64,000 bases of DNA from Zarea fungicola. Taxonomy: Eukaryota > Ascomycota > Sordariomycetes > Hypocreales > Cordycipitaceae. The stretch spans positions 62,001-126,000 of the forward strand of contig FWCC01000174.1 of NCBI GenBank assembly GCA_900169235.1, read 5' to 3'. Both the position numbers and the translations under genes were made by a program. Positions 12,301 to 24,661 of this stretch are shown here, one piece after another; position 1 is the first letter of the stretch, and each line of letters opens with the position of its first letter. Below the pieces are notes generated by a model. It was not told the origin of the DNA and did not search any database. It saw only the letters and a program-made list of their open reading frames with translations.

Positions 12301-14219
12301 ATGGGATGGCAGTATGAGTTTGTCAGCTTGACGTCTGACGAGAAGCGCGCCCGCCGCCACGTTCTCGATTGGTATGGCTTCATCGCGCACTGTTCCGCAC
12401 TGGCGCCTGTCATCGTCGTCGGCATCATCCACCTCGCTCGCCTCGCATACCGGTACATGACGGGGACTCTGCGTGGTATAGGTGGGCAAGGCACCTATGC
12501 CGAGATTCCCAATTCGCCTGCCGTCAAGGCGCAAGGATCAACGACCACCGGCGTGCTGCGGACGAGATGGTCCCAGTTTCAATGGTGGATGGGCGACGAG
12601 ATTCGTTTCTGCAGCATGAGCTGGGGTCATAGAGAGGACTGGATCCTGGGCCTCGTCTGGACGCTATGGTTGCTGTTCCTGTGCATCGTTCAGACCGGTA
12701 CAGGTATAGACGTGCAACTGACATGTCATGGCTGTACGGTTTTTGCTGACCCCTTGTCCCAGACTACTTTCACCTAACGAAGCGATTCGGTATCGTAGCC
12801 GTGTCTCAGCTGCCGATTCAATATCTCCTGTCCCTCAAAAGCATGAACCCATACGCCTGGGCATTCTCCTCGTCGCACGAGCAAGTCAACCGCTACCACC
12901 GCATTCTCGGCCGGATCATATACTACTTGATTCTCGTGCACCTGATCCTCTACAACGTCTACTTTATCCTGGCCAGTAAATGGCTCGACCGGTTCTTCGC
13001 GCCCGTCGTATTCTGCGGCGTAGTGGCCTCTCTGCTCTTTCACGCCATCGCCATAACAGCCATGAAACAGGTCCGCGACGCCGCCTACCGTGTCTTCTAC
13101 ATTACCCACATGCTCGGCGCCTTCTTTGCGCCTACGCTGCTCGTATTCCACGCCAAGCCTGCGCGGTGGTATGTGATTGAGTGCGCCGTCATCTTCCTAC
13201 TCAATGTGGCCCTGCGGAGACGGTGCGCCATTGACAGTCTGGCAACCATTGAAGCCATACCAGGAACGACGCTCGTCAAAGTCTCCGCGCCGCTCCCAGC
13301 CGGCCATCTCGACGCCTTTCGCGCCGCGCCCGGAGCTCACATTTACGTTAGCCTGCCGACTGAGGGCCGCAAGGGCTCCGTGCCGTCCTCGCAGTCTGGC
13401 CTCTTTGATTTTGCCTACAACCCCTTCTCCGTCGCCTCTGTCGCCGCCGAGGACGATGCCGAGGCCGCCATTGGCTTCGTGGTTCGCACCCGGCGCGGCG
13501 CCATGACACGAGTGCTGGCCGACTACGCTGCCGCAACACCGCTGGCGTCGTCACCCGAAGACGCCCAGGTTCGCCTATCAATTGAGGGGCCCTACGGCGT
13601 TATGGCGCGGAAGCAGCAGTACCGCGCGCTGCTCACCTCGGGCGCCAGCCGCGTGCTGTTCGTTGCCGGCGGTGTCGGCGCCACCTTTATCCTGCCCCTC
13701 TTCCTGGCTGTCCAGACGGAGATGCCCCTCGCGCGGCTGCAGATGATTTGGGCCATTCGCACCGCCGGCGATGCGACATGGGCTGTCCCCGCGAGCTCCA
13801 CGCGCAAGAGCGTGTTGAGCGACGAGCGCATCCAGCTGTTCCTGACGGGCGACGACATGGTGGCGAACCCCCACGAGGCACCCGACGCCCAGGAAGGCAA
13901 CGGCGAAGGTTGTTCCGCTGACGCGGTCGAGATGCAGCCGCTGCCGTCACGCGACCAGATCCGTCGACATGAGGTGGGTAACCGGGCAGCGTCACGCAGG
14001 CAGAAGCTGGCACAGAAGCAGCAGCATCTAAACAACCGCCGACGGCCGCAGTTTGACAAGATTGTGGACGAGGCGTTTCGACTCAGTGCCGCGCAGGGCG
14101 TAGTGGCCATTGTCGTGTGCGGACCGAAGGAGATGGCGGCCGACGTGAGACGGAGTGTGCGGCCGTGGGTGATGAAGGGGCGCAACGTGTGGTATCATAA
14201 TGAGAGTTTTGGATGGTAG
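12301..14219 (+). CDS. Ferric reductase / NADPH oxidase superfamily membrane protein (AIM14-like)
   Basis: Two exons, 12301-12703 and 12763-14219; 619 residues. The membrane half has two HX13H pairs (HRILGRIIYYLILVH and HMLGAFFAPTLLVFH), the signature for two stacked hemes. The cytosolic half has an FAD-domain motif NPFSVASV, the NADPH motif VAGGVGATFILPLF, a CGP motif (VVCGPKEM) and the terminal ESFGW resembling ESF-W/F ends of FRE proteins. Such proteins pass electrons from NADPH through FAD and heme to ferric chelates or O2. The FAD motif has Asn where most relatives have His (HPFT/S), as described in the findings. A basic, Gln-rich insert (residues ~555-580) precedes the last NADPH-binding segment. 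An AIM14-type assignment is an inference from overall length and layout. Confidence 0.85.
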
Positions 14220-15378
14220 CGCATTTTTTCTTGTTGGTAAAGAGGAATGTATTTGAATTTGGCATATAGACAAGTAAAATTGCTTTTTTTTTAGATGTAG
14301 ATATTTTGTAGATAATTAGATTAATGCAGATTTACCACAAGCATGACCTGTTTGGACCTGGAAACTGGCAAGTTCTCCCCCATTGCACAATGGGATAGAG
14401 AGACTCTTGGAAACATTTCATTTTTCTTTCTCTTTTAAGCAGAGAACGGTCCACTTGATTTGCTGTGTAGCTGCGCCATGAAATAAAGGAATAATTTTGG
14501 CGGGCGCCAGATGAAACAGCAAATGCACTCTAGGCTGCAAGCCGAGCTACAGCAAAGATATCGATGCCTGCCTTCGCCTGCACCTTTCATCCTCACCCGG
14601 CACAAGAACTATCGATCAATTATGCTGAGCGGAGTGGCAAACCAGAAAATGATGCCATAAAACTGGGGGCAAAACAATTTAAGAGTGATTCAAGACCCCC
14701 AATAGATGACAGGGACCATGGGATTGCCCCCCTCGGTTACAAGCTAGCCTGGACTGCATATTCGCAAGATTGGATGCATTGCGCTATCCCATGATTAGGG
14801 CAACTTCCCATCGGCCTCGGCAAATAGCGTGTAGCGGTTAGCATACCTGGTGGTAGTCTACGTTTGACCGTGCATGTCGGTAATTTGCCGAATCGTTGCC
14901 GGGTTGCTTTGCAAAACGTCAAGTACGAATCAAGAGGCATTAATCAGCCGCGGCTTTCAGGTCTGTTGGGTACCTAGGAGCTGGCCTACGTCATGCACTG
15001 GCACTTGTGAATGGATGGTAAATGTTGCTGACCATTGACTGATAGCTCGGCAGAAGCAGGCCCAGGTACAATGGATGCCAGCTTAGCGTGAGATTGCCTC
15101 AGCGAAAACAGTATATGTAGCTACAGGAGCAAGTTGTACCATTTATCGATCTTGAACCTAGTGGAAGCTTGAAATGAGTGCATGGAAAAATCGAGGCTTG
15201 GAAGACTGGCGTTGAAATAAATGGTAGTGGTAGCACAAGCCAACACCAGATGGTAATTGTTGCTAAGACCATGCGCCAGGAAGGCATAAGGCTACCTAGA
15301 CAAAGCCGGTTTTCTGTCAAGTCTAGCATTGGTTTTGTACATCTTGAAAGACACCTATGGAGCAACAATACCGAGCCA
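14220..15378. other. Convergent intergenic region
   Basis: About 1.2 kb between two convergent genes. A near-perfect palindrome CCCATTGCACAATGGG lies at 14379-14394 (7-bp arms, 2-nt centre). Nothing coding is recognised. Confidence 0.5.
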
Positions 15379-16392
15379 TCAAACATCCAAGAACTCAAAA
15401 ATCTTTCTCACAGCTAAGTCATCCCCTTCGATTGTGCCAGCTACGTCCTGATTCAGCCAGCCGTCCGTCCACCCACCCCCAAAGTCAATAACCCATGCAT
15501 CGTCAGAATCGCGGTGGATGAGTACATTAGAAGCCTTTCCATCGCCCCATACGACTTCCATTTCATGTAATAAATGAACCGTCTCTTGGACTTGTAATGC
15601 CCACTTCTTGCGACGGGTTTCAACGATACTTGAAGGCGTGTCGATGCTTCCAAGTGTCGCGAGCTCCCAAGAATCAGACACTGGAATATATTCCTCAAGA
15701 AACCCAACAATTCTCTTCGTATCAGGCATTTGGACTAGACCGAGAAGCCTTGGCACCCGTAGCGAAGGTTTAGAGCCAGACGCGGTAATTTTCCAGAGGC
15801 AATCGAGCTCCCTTTGGGCGGCATTTTCGCCCTTGCTGTCACCCGCTTTCGAGCACATCTCCTGTCCACCAACTTCTACACGCGCTATGTAGCCGTTGTT
15901 GGCAAGGTTTTCGAGCACATGGATATCTCTCGTGGAGTATCTAGGAAGGCCACAGCTCTGGTCGACACGAAGCTGAAAAGGACCGAGGGGGCCATGCAAT
16001 ATATCCGGCCCGGTAGGCGTGTCCTCGCGAACAAGTTCTGCCTTGCCATCCAAGGTTCTGAAATAAAACATGTATTCTTTTGGAAAGAGGAGCGTATGAA
16101 GATCACGCGAAGCGCTATGGCCAGTTGGAGGGACGATTTGGTCAAACGCTCGGCGCCCAGTCTCTACAACTGCATGCAGGATCTCGTCTGAGAGAGCCTC
16201 TGCTTCGTCGTAGTCATCATTGCAGCATGCAGCATTGTATCTCTCAATAAAAGAATTCTCGAGCGGACAAGCCCCAGCCACTGATGAAGCTCGGTCAAGT
16301 TGAATAACAAGACGAGCATCATTCCAGCGGATGTGCAACGAGAGGCTGTCACTGGAGCCGCTGGTCAGCTCTTCAAGATGGTGGGTGCTCAT
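15379..16392 (-). CDS. Divergent protein-kinase-like protein
   Basis: Single exon, 337 residues. The C-terminal half is a kinase-like fold: an E-rich hinge (VGFLEEYIPVSDS), a catalytic-loop equivalent WGDGKASNVLI and an Mg-binding loop VIDFGGG. The HRD motif of ordinary protein kinases is replaced by W-G-D, as in aminoglycoside-phosphotransferase-like and the expanded 'protein kinase-like' families of filamentous fungi. A glycine-rich loop is not evident. The N-terminal ~130 residues match nothing I recognise. Whether it phosphorylates protein or small molecules, or is a pseudokinase, is open; the Asp of the loop and of DFG are kept, so activity is possible. Confidence 0.7.
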   Translation of the reverse strand: MSTHHLEELTSGSSDSLSLHIRWNDARLVIQLDRASSVAGACPLENSFIERYNAACCNDDYDEAEALSDEILHAVVETGRRAFDQIVPPTGHSASRDLHTLLFPKEYMFYFRTLDGKAELVREDTPTGPDILHGPLGPFQLRVDQSCGLPRYSTRDIHVLENLANNGYIARVEVGGQEMCSKAGDSKGENAAQRELDCLWKITASGSKPSLRVPRLLGLVQMPDTKRIVGFLEEYIPVSDSWELATLGSIDTPSSIVETRRKKWALQVQETVHLLHEMEVVWGDGKASNVLIHRDSDDAWVIDFGGGWTDGWLNQDVAGTIEGDDLAVRKIFEFLDV

Positions 16393-17077
16393 GAGTTGAG
16401 CGCGTTGACGATGAGAAGAAGAAGTTGAGCAGAATATCGAGGAGATAAGAATGCGTAGGAGGTGAAGATGATGATGAAGAGAGAGAGGGGCGACGCAGAG
16501 TACTACTACCTGATACGGTTGCGACTAGAATGGCTGCCACAGGGACCATCTTCTGGCACAAGAGTAGCCCGAGAATGGCTATCTGAAAGTGAAAAAAAAA
16601 AAAAAGGTAGAATAACTAGTTTTATCAGATTAATCAAGCATTGATATCATCTAGCAGATATATTACAAGATCTGTATTCATCACGCTCTTGATACCGCTT
16701 CGTGTCAACCACAGAGGTTGTTAATTTGACAAGGTAGATTTCTTCTACATTGACCCTTTTTTTGGAGACTGTGCCGTGTCTCGTATCTATAATTTGGTTC
16801 CTCGCGACGAGTATGATTTGGAGGGAGAAAAGGGAAACAAACAAACGAGTAGAAAGCAAAATGATTAAAATGAGAGGGCTGAGCTACATATATTCCGTGA
16901 CAGGTGGCGGAGCCAAGTGAGTTGAAAGGAGTTACGACAAACAAGAAGCACATGTCGAATAGTCTTGGAATCCCTATTTTTCTTCACGACATAACAAAGA
17001 AAATGCAACAATGTTGTATGACACTCTCGCACCGCGCTCGCGTGTAGTCTCTCTCCCTCACCACCCCGCTCTCTTTA
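16393..17077. other. Intergenic
   Basis: About 0.7 kb between the promoter of the kinase-like gene and the 3' end of the NAB3-like gene; A/T-rich, with a poly(A) run near 16594. No gene supported. Confidence 0.5.
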
Positions 17078-19705
17078 CTATCGGTACCGCGCCAGGTGAG
17101 CCATGATATTCTGTACTTGGGCTGCCGATTCAGGGTTGGGAGCGCCGTTATGAGGTGGTGGGGCTGACCCAGGGGGAGGAGGTTGGCCGTTGTATGCACC
17201 GTTGAAATGAGCAGCTGGCGCAGCGGCCTGTCCTGTGCCGTTGCCGCCCAGGGCACCAAGGAGGGCATGTATATCGACCTGTTGGGCGTTGGCAGCAGGA
17301 GGCGGTGGTGCTGTACCAGGGATGGTGTTCGGTGCTGGCGTAGTCACAGCCACGGCTGAGAGCAGTTGTTGCAAGGTGGCATTGTCGACCTGGCCGACAA
17401 GCTTGACAATGTCTGCTAGGTTGGGAGCAACTGGCGCGGGGGCTGTGGCGGGTTGGGTGTAAGGGGCTGCGTGAGCAGCAGGAGCACCACCACCATAAAA
17501 GCCTTGTGCAGATGTTTGGTGCTGCTGTGGGGGGTGGTACTGCTGCTGCTGCTGCTGCTGGTATCCGGCGTATGGTTGCTGCGGGTAGGCAGAAATAGCT
17601 GCAGCGGCTGCAGCACCGGCAGCTTTGGAGCGGAGCATGACCTGGGCCGCCACGGCAGGGTCCAGATCTACATACTGGTCGAAGCGGACGTTGCTCGAGC
17701 CACTAGATCGATCAAACACTTGAACGGGAATCTTGCCCAGACTCTGGGCCCGCATATTGAGCTCGACGACGGCGTGGACGCCCTCAGCGGCTTGCCGTTG
17801 AATGACTTGATCCTTGGGAAATCGAGGATTCAGGAACATGACTTCCGGTCGTAGTCCCTTTTCCTTGAAGGCGTGCTCAACCCATGCGACAAAATCCCGG
17901 TTCACTTCTTGTTGGAGGATGATTTGAATGTCAGGAACCTCGGCACCGTATCTTCTAGGCAGGTCGAGTTCTGGTTCTTGCTGTCGCGAGCGCGCATAGG
18001 GACTGCTGCTTCGTCGCCGATATGAGCTCTTGTCCTGTCGTCCATAGCCAGGTGATCTAGAACGATCCCGGCCGCGGCCAGAATCGTGAAATTTTTCGCG
18101 GCCGTACGAGTTATCGCGTCCATGATAGCCTTGACGTCGAGGAGAATGGTTGCGGCCGCCGCGCTGGTCATCCCTGGACTGGTATTTATCGCCCTTTCGA
18201 GGGCCATCTCGGCCACGGCCGCTTCTATCCGGACTCCTATTCCGCTCCTTCTTGGACTTGTCTTGAAGCTTGGAGACTTCGAGGTCTTTTTTTCTGCAGT
18301 TAGCAGCTGTAGCGAGGGTGGGCGGTTCAAACTACTTACGAATGCGGCGACCCTTGATTTCCATGCCCTCGAGACTTTGAACTGCGCGGCTCCCCTCTTC
18401 TATAGTGTGATACTGCACGAAACCGTAGGCAGACTTTAAGGAAATCTGGGCAAGTCGTCCATATCGGCAAAATATTTCAAAGACGTCTCTTTTGGAGACC
18501 TTGTCACTCGAGAGGTTTCCTTTACAGTTTTAGTAGATGCGCAGTTACAGATGGACAACACAAAAAGGCAGCAACGTACCGATAAAGAGGCGAGAGCCTT
18601 CGGGAAAGCGGTCCCATTTGGCCTCAGACATGTATTGTCTCTCATCAGCCATAAACTGGTCCCACAGACGCTGAAATTCATCACGAGTTGAATTATGTGG
18701 AGCAGACGTGGAATTTGTCGTGTTGGATACGGCAGCGGAGATGTCGCGGCTAACCTGGGGTATGGGCGGGAGACTGGCGGCGGCAGCATCTGTCGAGGAG
18801 CCTAGAGGGGCAGCAGTGGGATGAAGTGGCGGTGCATGGTGCGATTCCTGCGCAGAAATCTGATTGTACGACTGGACTACTGCCTCTGAGACAGGAGGCC
18901 GTGGTGGGAGCGACGAGGACGAGGCTAAAGATGGACTGGCGTTGCCGCCAGCAGGGACGGCCTGGATGTCGGGCTGGGTTGCGGCTGGGCTGGCATTGAC
19001 ATGCGCTTCATCAATGTGGGAGTTGGAGGATGCGGTGGGCTCGACTGCTGAAGCTTGTGGCTGCATATCAGAATGGGCGTCGGATGGAGGAGCTTCGGTC
19101 ACCTTGACTGCTTCAGCAGGTGGTACATGTGCATCATGGCCTGCTGGTGTGTGGGCAGCAGGTTGGAGGGCTGGGGCTGGAGCTAGATCAGCGGGTGTAT
19201 TGTGCGAGGGCGTGTGGCCAGAAGCAGAAACGGAGGCGCTGGAGGCAGTCTTCTGTTCCTGGGCGGATTGGATGGGTTGGACGGGTTGGATGTGGCAAAG
19301 AGTCGAGTCTTGTGCAGCTGATGATACATCTACAGAGGCATCTGGGGAGCCGTGATGGGCGTCGGAGCCGACGGGCGAGTCAAACATCTTGGCATAGTCG
19401 TCGTTGGTGTCCTGAAGAGCTGGATCGATCAGGTCAGGCAGCTGAGGAGCTGTTTCTTGGCCGTATGCGTCGTCGAAGCTATCATCGTCTACAAAGTCGT
19501 CCTGGGCCATGTCGTTGGTGAGGTCTAGAGACGGGTCGGGGACGAAGGCCGAGGCGTCGGTGACGGCATCAACCATGGCCTCGATGGTATCAGCGGTGTC
19601 TTGCAGGGTTGGAACGGCAAGCGTTGCGGCAGTGTGGACTGGCGAAGGGGAGACGGGCGAAAGGTCTGCAGTTGCGCGGATTTCCGGTTCCTGTTGGTCT
19701 GTCAT
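17078..19705 (-). CDS. NAB3: NAB3-like nuclear RNA-binding protein
   Basis: Three exons: 19705-18580, 18519-18340 and 18285-17078; 837 residues. A long acidic, Ser/Ala/Pro-rich N-terminus leads to one RRM (about residues 370-440) with RNP2 LFIGNL split by intron 1 and RNP1 SAYGFVQY. An RS/RG-rich linker (RSRSPGYGRQ, RRRSSSPYARS) follows, then a conserved block containing VEHAFKEKGLRPEVMFLNP, and a Gln/Pro/Ala-rich tail with a poly-Gln run encoded near 17540-17562. This order is that of fungal homologues of yeast Nab3, a component of the Nrd1-Nab3-Sen1 complex terminating non-coding transcription. Intron 2 uses the acceptor AAAAAAAG at 18286, chosen because the nearer CTGCAG acceptor breaks the frame while this gives RRIHLEVSK. 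The assignment rests on domain order and is less certain than the RRM itself. Confidence 0.85.
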
Positions 19706-20868
19706 GCGTATGGTTGGTGCGATAGGGACACTGGTGGAGCTATATGTGGTGTAGGGAGAGGCAATGCGGCAGATTGCTCCATGCAGTCGCGGACAAGGTT
19801 GAATAGACTAGGAGAGGCGATGCTGAAAAAGAAAGACTGTGATTATTTAAAGTGGTGTGAGGCGGGCACAATCAGAGGGGTGGTGAAGGCTGTCCAGATG
19901 GTGCACCAGCTATCACTACCAGTTTTTGATGCACTGGCAGCGGAAAAAACTCGGCAGCTGCTCCAGCACGGTTTCGTTTGCGCGGGGGTGGTTGGGCAGT
20001 AGGCAGTGGACGAGCGACCGTTGACCAGCGTTCTTGTCAATGCGCATACGCTGTAGAGAATAGGAGCAGCATCCACGGGCGAAGGAAGACAAAAGAAGAA
20101 GAAGAAAAAGTAAGATGAGTAAGATGAGTGAGAGAAAGATTGGACGAATTGGCCCAGCCAAGATTAAAGATGGTGGCTGACGAGCCTGAAGGAGGAGCCA
20201 CTTGGGCAACTGTGCAGCGCAGCCAGTGGAAGAATCAAGGCCTGAACGGCCCTAGAGCCGCCGACGCTAGGCGACTTTGGGCCTGTGCGGGCCGCTGGGG
20301 CTAATGGCGCATCTAGGCGTTGGGTGTTGTACCTTGGCATAGGTGGTGTAGTGCCAGGTACCACATTGCTCTGCAACAAGTGGTGATACCAGCAGCCACG
20401 ATGCAGGCGATACATGGGTGGTACAAACACAAACACTTTTTGCCACAAGTTGTACTGGAACACTTATTAGTATTTTTGTATCTTGTGTGCGAAGTGACCA
20501 GCAATTTATACCGCAGAGCACATGACTACCTAGGTAAACTTTATACGGTCAACACCAGCATTTAGCATCATAAACATTGACCGTCAGCTGTCGCTAGGCT
20601 CGCCTAAGCACTTGTAGCAACTTAACACAACGCTCGCCGGATCAAACTTGGCAAGTAGCGTACAGTACATCGGCAATGGCTGATGGGCTGAAGTAGCCGA
20701 GTAAATGCGTCAACAACCTGGTTCCTCCAAAGATTGTGTCTTGCTCTGGCTGCCCTACAAGAAACGCTCAAATGTAAACATAGCATCAACTGTTCGACAT
20801 GGTCCTGATTTCAGAGTTTGGCAGGAGCCACAAACTTCTGCACAGTCGTTTGCATTCCATCCATTCCT
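19706..20868. other. Intergenic between NAB3-like gene and the accessory block
   Basis: About 1.2 kb: the NAB3-like promoter and the 3' flank of the monooxygenase gene. One inverted, one-mismatch copy of the cluster motif (ATCTAGGCGT, 20311-20320) is present but is probably fortuitous. No gene supported. Confidence 0.5.
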
Positions 20869-23117
20869 TCAACTCTGACCTTTCGTGGATGGAAGAAGTC
20901 CCGCTCCATTTTCCAAGTACCACGCAAGATCACTACCATCATACTCGCGCTTTGAGAATCCATTGGCAAGAAACGAGAACCGATTTCTACCCCAGTATTC
21001 CATATTGTAATCTTCAAATCGGGGCGACGCAATGACCTCTGCAAGCAGCACTCTCGAACCAGGGAACATGGTCAGCTGCCCGTCTGCTTTACCGTTTTTG
21101 AACCACGAAGGACACGGCCCAGACCATGCCGTGCGCTTCAACCAGAGATCAGCATGCTCCACGAAATCATCCGCCGCGGCTTGCCGAGGCGACATGGCCT
21201 TGATGTTGTCTGTCTGCATCTTGTGGAGCACCGTGAGGATGTTGTCCAGGTATAGCTCTACCATGGACGTGTAAGAACCATGCCCAGAAGCAAAATACGG
21301 CCCGCCCAAGGTAAAATAGTTGGGAACTAGAGGCAGCCGTTAATCACATGGTAAGATTAACAAGAGAAACGGGAAAAAATCTTACTCTCCGGCACCGCCA
21401 TCGCAAGGTAGGAGATTGCTCTTCTTCTCTGGATGTCTTGCACGTTGCGACCATTTGCGATGATTGGAAATCTTGGCACAAACGACGTATCGAATCTACA
21501 TTCAGTTAGCTGCAAACTCTGCCATAAGAAACTGCCAAAAAAAAGCCATGCACTTACCCCGTAGCACAAATGATGACATCCACTTCATGGTGGTTTCCTT
21601 CGTGGTCTTTGAATCCTGTCGGGGTGACCTCCTGGATGGAGCCCAAAAAGGTTGTCACATTTTCCTTTGTCAAAGCTTCTAGAAAACCATTTCCAGGCTA
21701 ACACAATCATTAGCCAGCGCTGCGCAACGTTAAAATAAGTAGTAACCATACCGTGGGACGGCGACAGCCCACATTGAATGTCTTGGGAATAAGCCGATCC
21801 GCGATATCGCTTCGATGACCCAACTTCTTTGTCATTTCATCGGTAGAATACTATAATGACCGTGACATTAGTGACCAAATTTGATGGGAAGAAATTTTCC
21901 TAGGTCATACCGTTTTAGCCGTTTCCGCTTCTGGCGTCCCAACAAGAATCATCTTGAATGCCAAACTAATTTCAGTTTCAAGCTGTTTGCAATATTCCTC
22001 GTACTCGTCCGGGTAATCACGAAAACGATTTTTCTGTTCCTCAGAGTCTGTCACCATAGAATTTCAGCATGTATGCCAAAGTGCCCAGGTAGGAGGGGGA
22101 AACGGACATTCAAAGTTATTCCCATCCGGGCCAGCGTACTTTTGTGCAAAGCCAGCTGTAATCCACGTCGGAGACCGCACCCAGCAGTAAAGTTTAGACA
22201 CTTTATCAGCAATGCTAGGAATAATCTGCACGCCGCTACTGCCAATTCCCACAACGGCAACTCGTTGTCCTAGTAGATCGGCGCTTTCGTCGTAATCGGC
22301 CGTGTGGTACAATTTGCCTTGAAACGTCTGCAGCCCTTTCACGTCGGGCCATTTCCACGAGCTGCACAAGCCAAGAAAAAAAAAATAAGTTACCAAAACC
22401 AGCAAAGGAAGATCAGTTGATTGTTAGTACCAGTCACTCACTTCAAAGGCCCGCTCCCATTGAGGAAAATGTCGCACGTGTCGGTGAAACACTTCCCAGT
22501 CGAGAGGTTCTTGACTTGAATATCCCAGCGTCCTCGGTCGGAGTCCCAGTGCGCTCCGAGAACTTCATGGCGTAGATGGAAAAACCTGTCGAGATTGAAC
22601 TGTTGCACAATGTCTTGAAGATACCGTAAGATCTCGTCGCTTGTAGAGTAAAATTTAGTCCAGCGTGGGTTCCTCGCCCAGGAAAACTACGCTCATATCA
22701 GCTTCCAGATTTTATAGTGAACAAGACAAGAAAAAACACAAACCTGGTAAACATGGGATGGAATGTCACATGCACACCCTGGGTATCTTGACTACTGTTA
22801 GAGCGATCTCCCATGCGAAAATAGGAGGTTGGGAGAGTATACCTATTTTCGTACCATGTGCCTCCCAAAACGGGGTTTTTGTCGTACACTGTAAGAGACA
22901 CATTGCGCAGTCTCTCGGGAAGGAATTTAGCGAGGCAGATACCGGCAACTCCTGCACCGACAGATATGATTTTCAGTGGCCTTTCCACTCCGGAGCACTG
23001 CTCGGTAATTCTGTACCCATTTTCATTGACTGTAGGCCATCCGTAGCGAGCTGGCAATGCCTGAAAGTCATTGGGCGCCGTGGGCTTGGATTCCTCTTGG
23101 ATGCTTGCTTCACCCAT
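20869..23117 (-). CDS. FAD-dependent Baeyer-Villiger-type monooxygenase
   Basis: Nine exons: 23117-22843, 22786-22744, 22686-22442, 22361-22108, 22047-21911, 21850-21752, 21697-21558, 21495-21386 and 21326-20869; 586 residues, usual for fungal BVMOs. Features: FAD Rossmann motif GAGVAG (residues 54-59), the GGTWYENRYPGCACDIPS block restored by splicing, the fingerprint FQGKLYHTADYD close to the BVMO consensus FxGxxxHxxxWP/D, the NADPH Rossmann motif VAVVGIGSSGVQ, and ATGFDTSF near the C-terminus. It would insert oxygen next to a carbonyl or oxygenate N or S using NADPH and O2. Intron 4 has the unusual donor GTCCGT, needed to give NNFEYSEEQ. Two GCGCYTAGAT elements lie 255 and 393 bases upstream of the start, in the divergent region shared with the FAD oxidase, so co-regulation is inferred. 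Confidence 0.92.
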
Positions 23118-23371
23118 TCTGACTGTTGTGGCTCTGGCCGAATGTCGAAATCAAATATGCAAAGTTTAGGTCCTCTTGTGTGAGTTGCCATGTATTCCAG
23201 GGCAAATTGGCCTGGCAATGGTATGCTTAAATACTTTGCAAACGTCGCCAAGCTGCAGTATATATGGCCGACTTGACTAATATTGCATAACAATCCAATT
23301 TTGTAGGGATCATGTGCAAAAGGAACGGGTTGCTGCCTGCGTCGTTGCTGTAAAATGAGGGCAATCGGCTG

Positions 23372-23381
23372 GCGCTTAGAT
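23372..23381 (+). promoter_or_regulatory. Cluster motif copy 1 (GCGCTTAGAT)
   Basis: Exact match, 255 bases upstream of the monooxygenase start; followed by TGAA, as is copy 4. Confidence 0.7.
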
Positions 23382-23509
23382 TGAACGTGCCCGCTACAAC
23401 TGAAGAGAATTAAGCTTATCTAGCTCTAACCGCAAACTAATTATACAAATTATACATCAACTTTTTTTTTTTTTCCTTGGTTGGCCCTATCTAGATTCCA
23501 TCAGAGCGG

Positions 23510-23519
23510 GCGCCTAGAT
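23510..23519 (+). promoter_or_regulatory. Cluster motif copy 2 (GCGCCTAGAT)
   Basis: Exact match, 393 bases upstream of the monooxygenase start. Continues into AAG, so it overlaps a GATAAG site. Confidence 0.7.
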
Positions 23520-24439
23520 AAGCTAGATAGATCGAGAGTACATTGTGGCGAGATTGGATACTGAATCTAACCGCTCCGTTACTCTCATTTTCCCCGCATC
23601 ATCACTAGCACTTGTGGAAAGATTCAAATCCGCAATGTCCAATTCTTGACCAGTTTTTCATGTGATTAACAACGGCCACTGTAGCTGATTAATGAACAGC
23701 CATGGCTGTTCGGCCGGTGCCGTGCTCCTCTCATCCGTGACTCGTAAAGGGTGTTGTACTTGGGCTAGAAACTGCAGGAAAATTGAGGCGTCGTCGCTTC
23801 CCTTTCCCCGGTATTCAATGCCAAGCGAAGTGATTGTTTAGCGGGTCTGCTTCCAGCTTCCGGTGCGATGCTGCCACTATTCCAGGGCAAGCTGAAGAGA
23901 AAACCATACATTCGGTTTTTTTTTTTTTTTTTAAATAAACTCTTAGCCTCATTACCGTTTCCCAACTTGGAATTCCTACGCTCGCCAAAGTACCGAGTAT
24001 AACAGGCTCAAGTATGTAACCCTCAGTGACTGCCAATCCTGCGCACACTTTGACCCGTCTTAGATTCTGCCAGCGCTGTTCTCCATCGCGATACTTGCCC
24101 CCTCCGAACGCGATTGGGGGACAAAGGAATTTACATCTTCCTCGAAGATGGAGCCAAATTCTCGCCTCAACTGGCGGTCCAGAGGTCTCCTGTTTGGGAC
24201 ACAGCAACGAAAGAGTTAATCCAATGATCACGGAACAAATGAATCAAAGTTCGTTCTGTTATTTTGGCTTCTTTTAGTACCCACATAGGCGAGGACCTGT
24301 CGCAGTTCCTCACAGATTTTGCAATGTTACTTTGTTTAGCGCTTTCACAACTTTGACACGATTTGCTTTAGAATCAAATAATACGGCTTAGCTTTTCAGT
24401 TTACACCAAACTCGATGTGGCAGCTCTCTGACGCTCGTG

Positions 24440-24449
24440 GCGCCTAGAT
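24440..24449 (+). promoter_or_regulatory. Cluster motif copy 3 (GCGCCTAGAT)
   Basis: Exact match, about 340 bases upstream of the FAD oxidase start. Confidence 0.7.
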
Positions 24450-24651
24450 TCCCAGCCATGGAAGTAAGCATAAACGCCAATAACAATACATTCACTTCGA
24501 CCAAGAAGGGAGCTACCAGTTGCCGAGGTTGGCTAAAAAGCAGCTACACGCCAACTTTCTGCGGTGTAACAGGTACACTCGTTTGCAGGAGCTGGGACTA
24601 CAACGCCGAGACTCCCTAAGTCTAGAATGGCAGTGGATCTGCCACTTCGTA

Positions 24652-24661
24652 GCGCTTAGAT
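24652..24661 (+). promoter_or_regulatory. Cluster motif copy 4 (GCGCTTAGAT)
   Basis: Exact match, about 130 bases upstream of the FAD oxidase start. Confidence 0.7.

Noticed and set aside
20311..20320. ATCTAGGCGT, inverted near-match to the cluster motif
   Set aside because: One mismatch, opposite orientation, in the promoter of the housekeeping NAB3-like gene and 2.8 kb from the monooxygenase start; one such hit is expected by chance.
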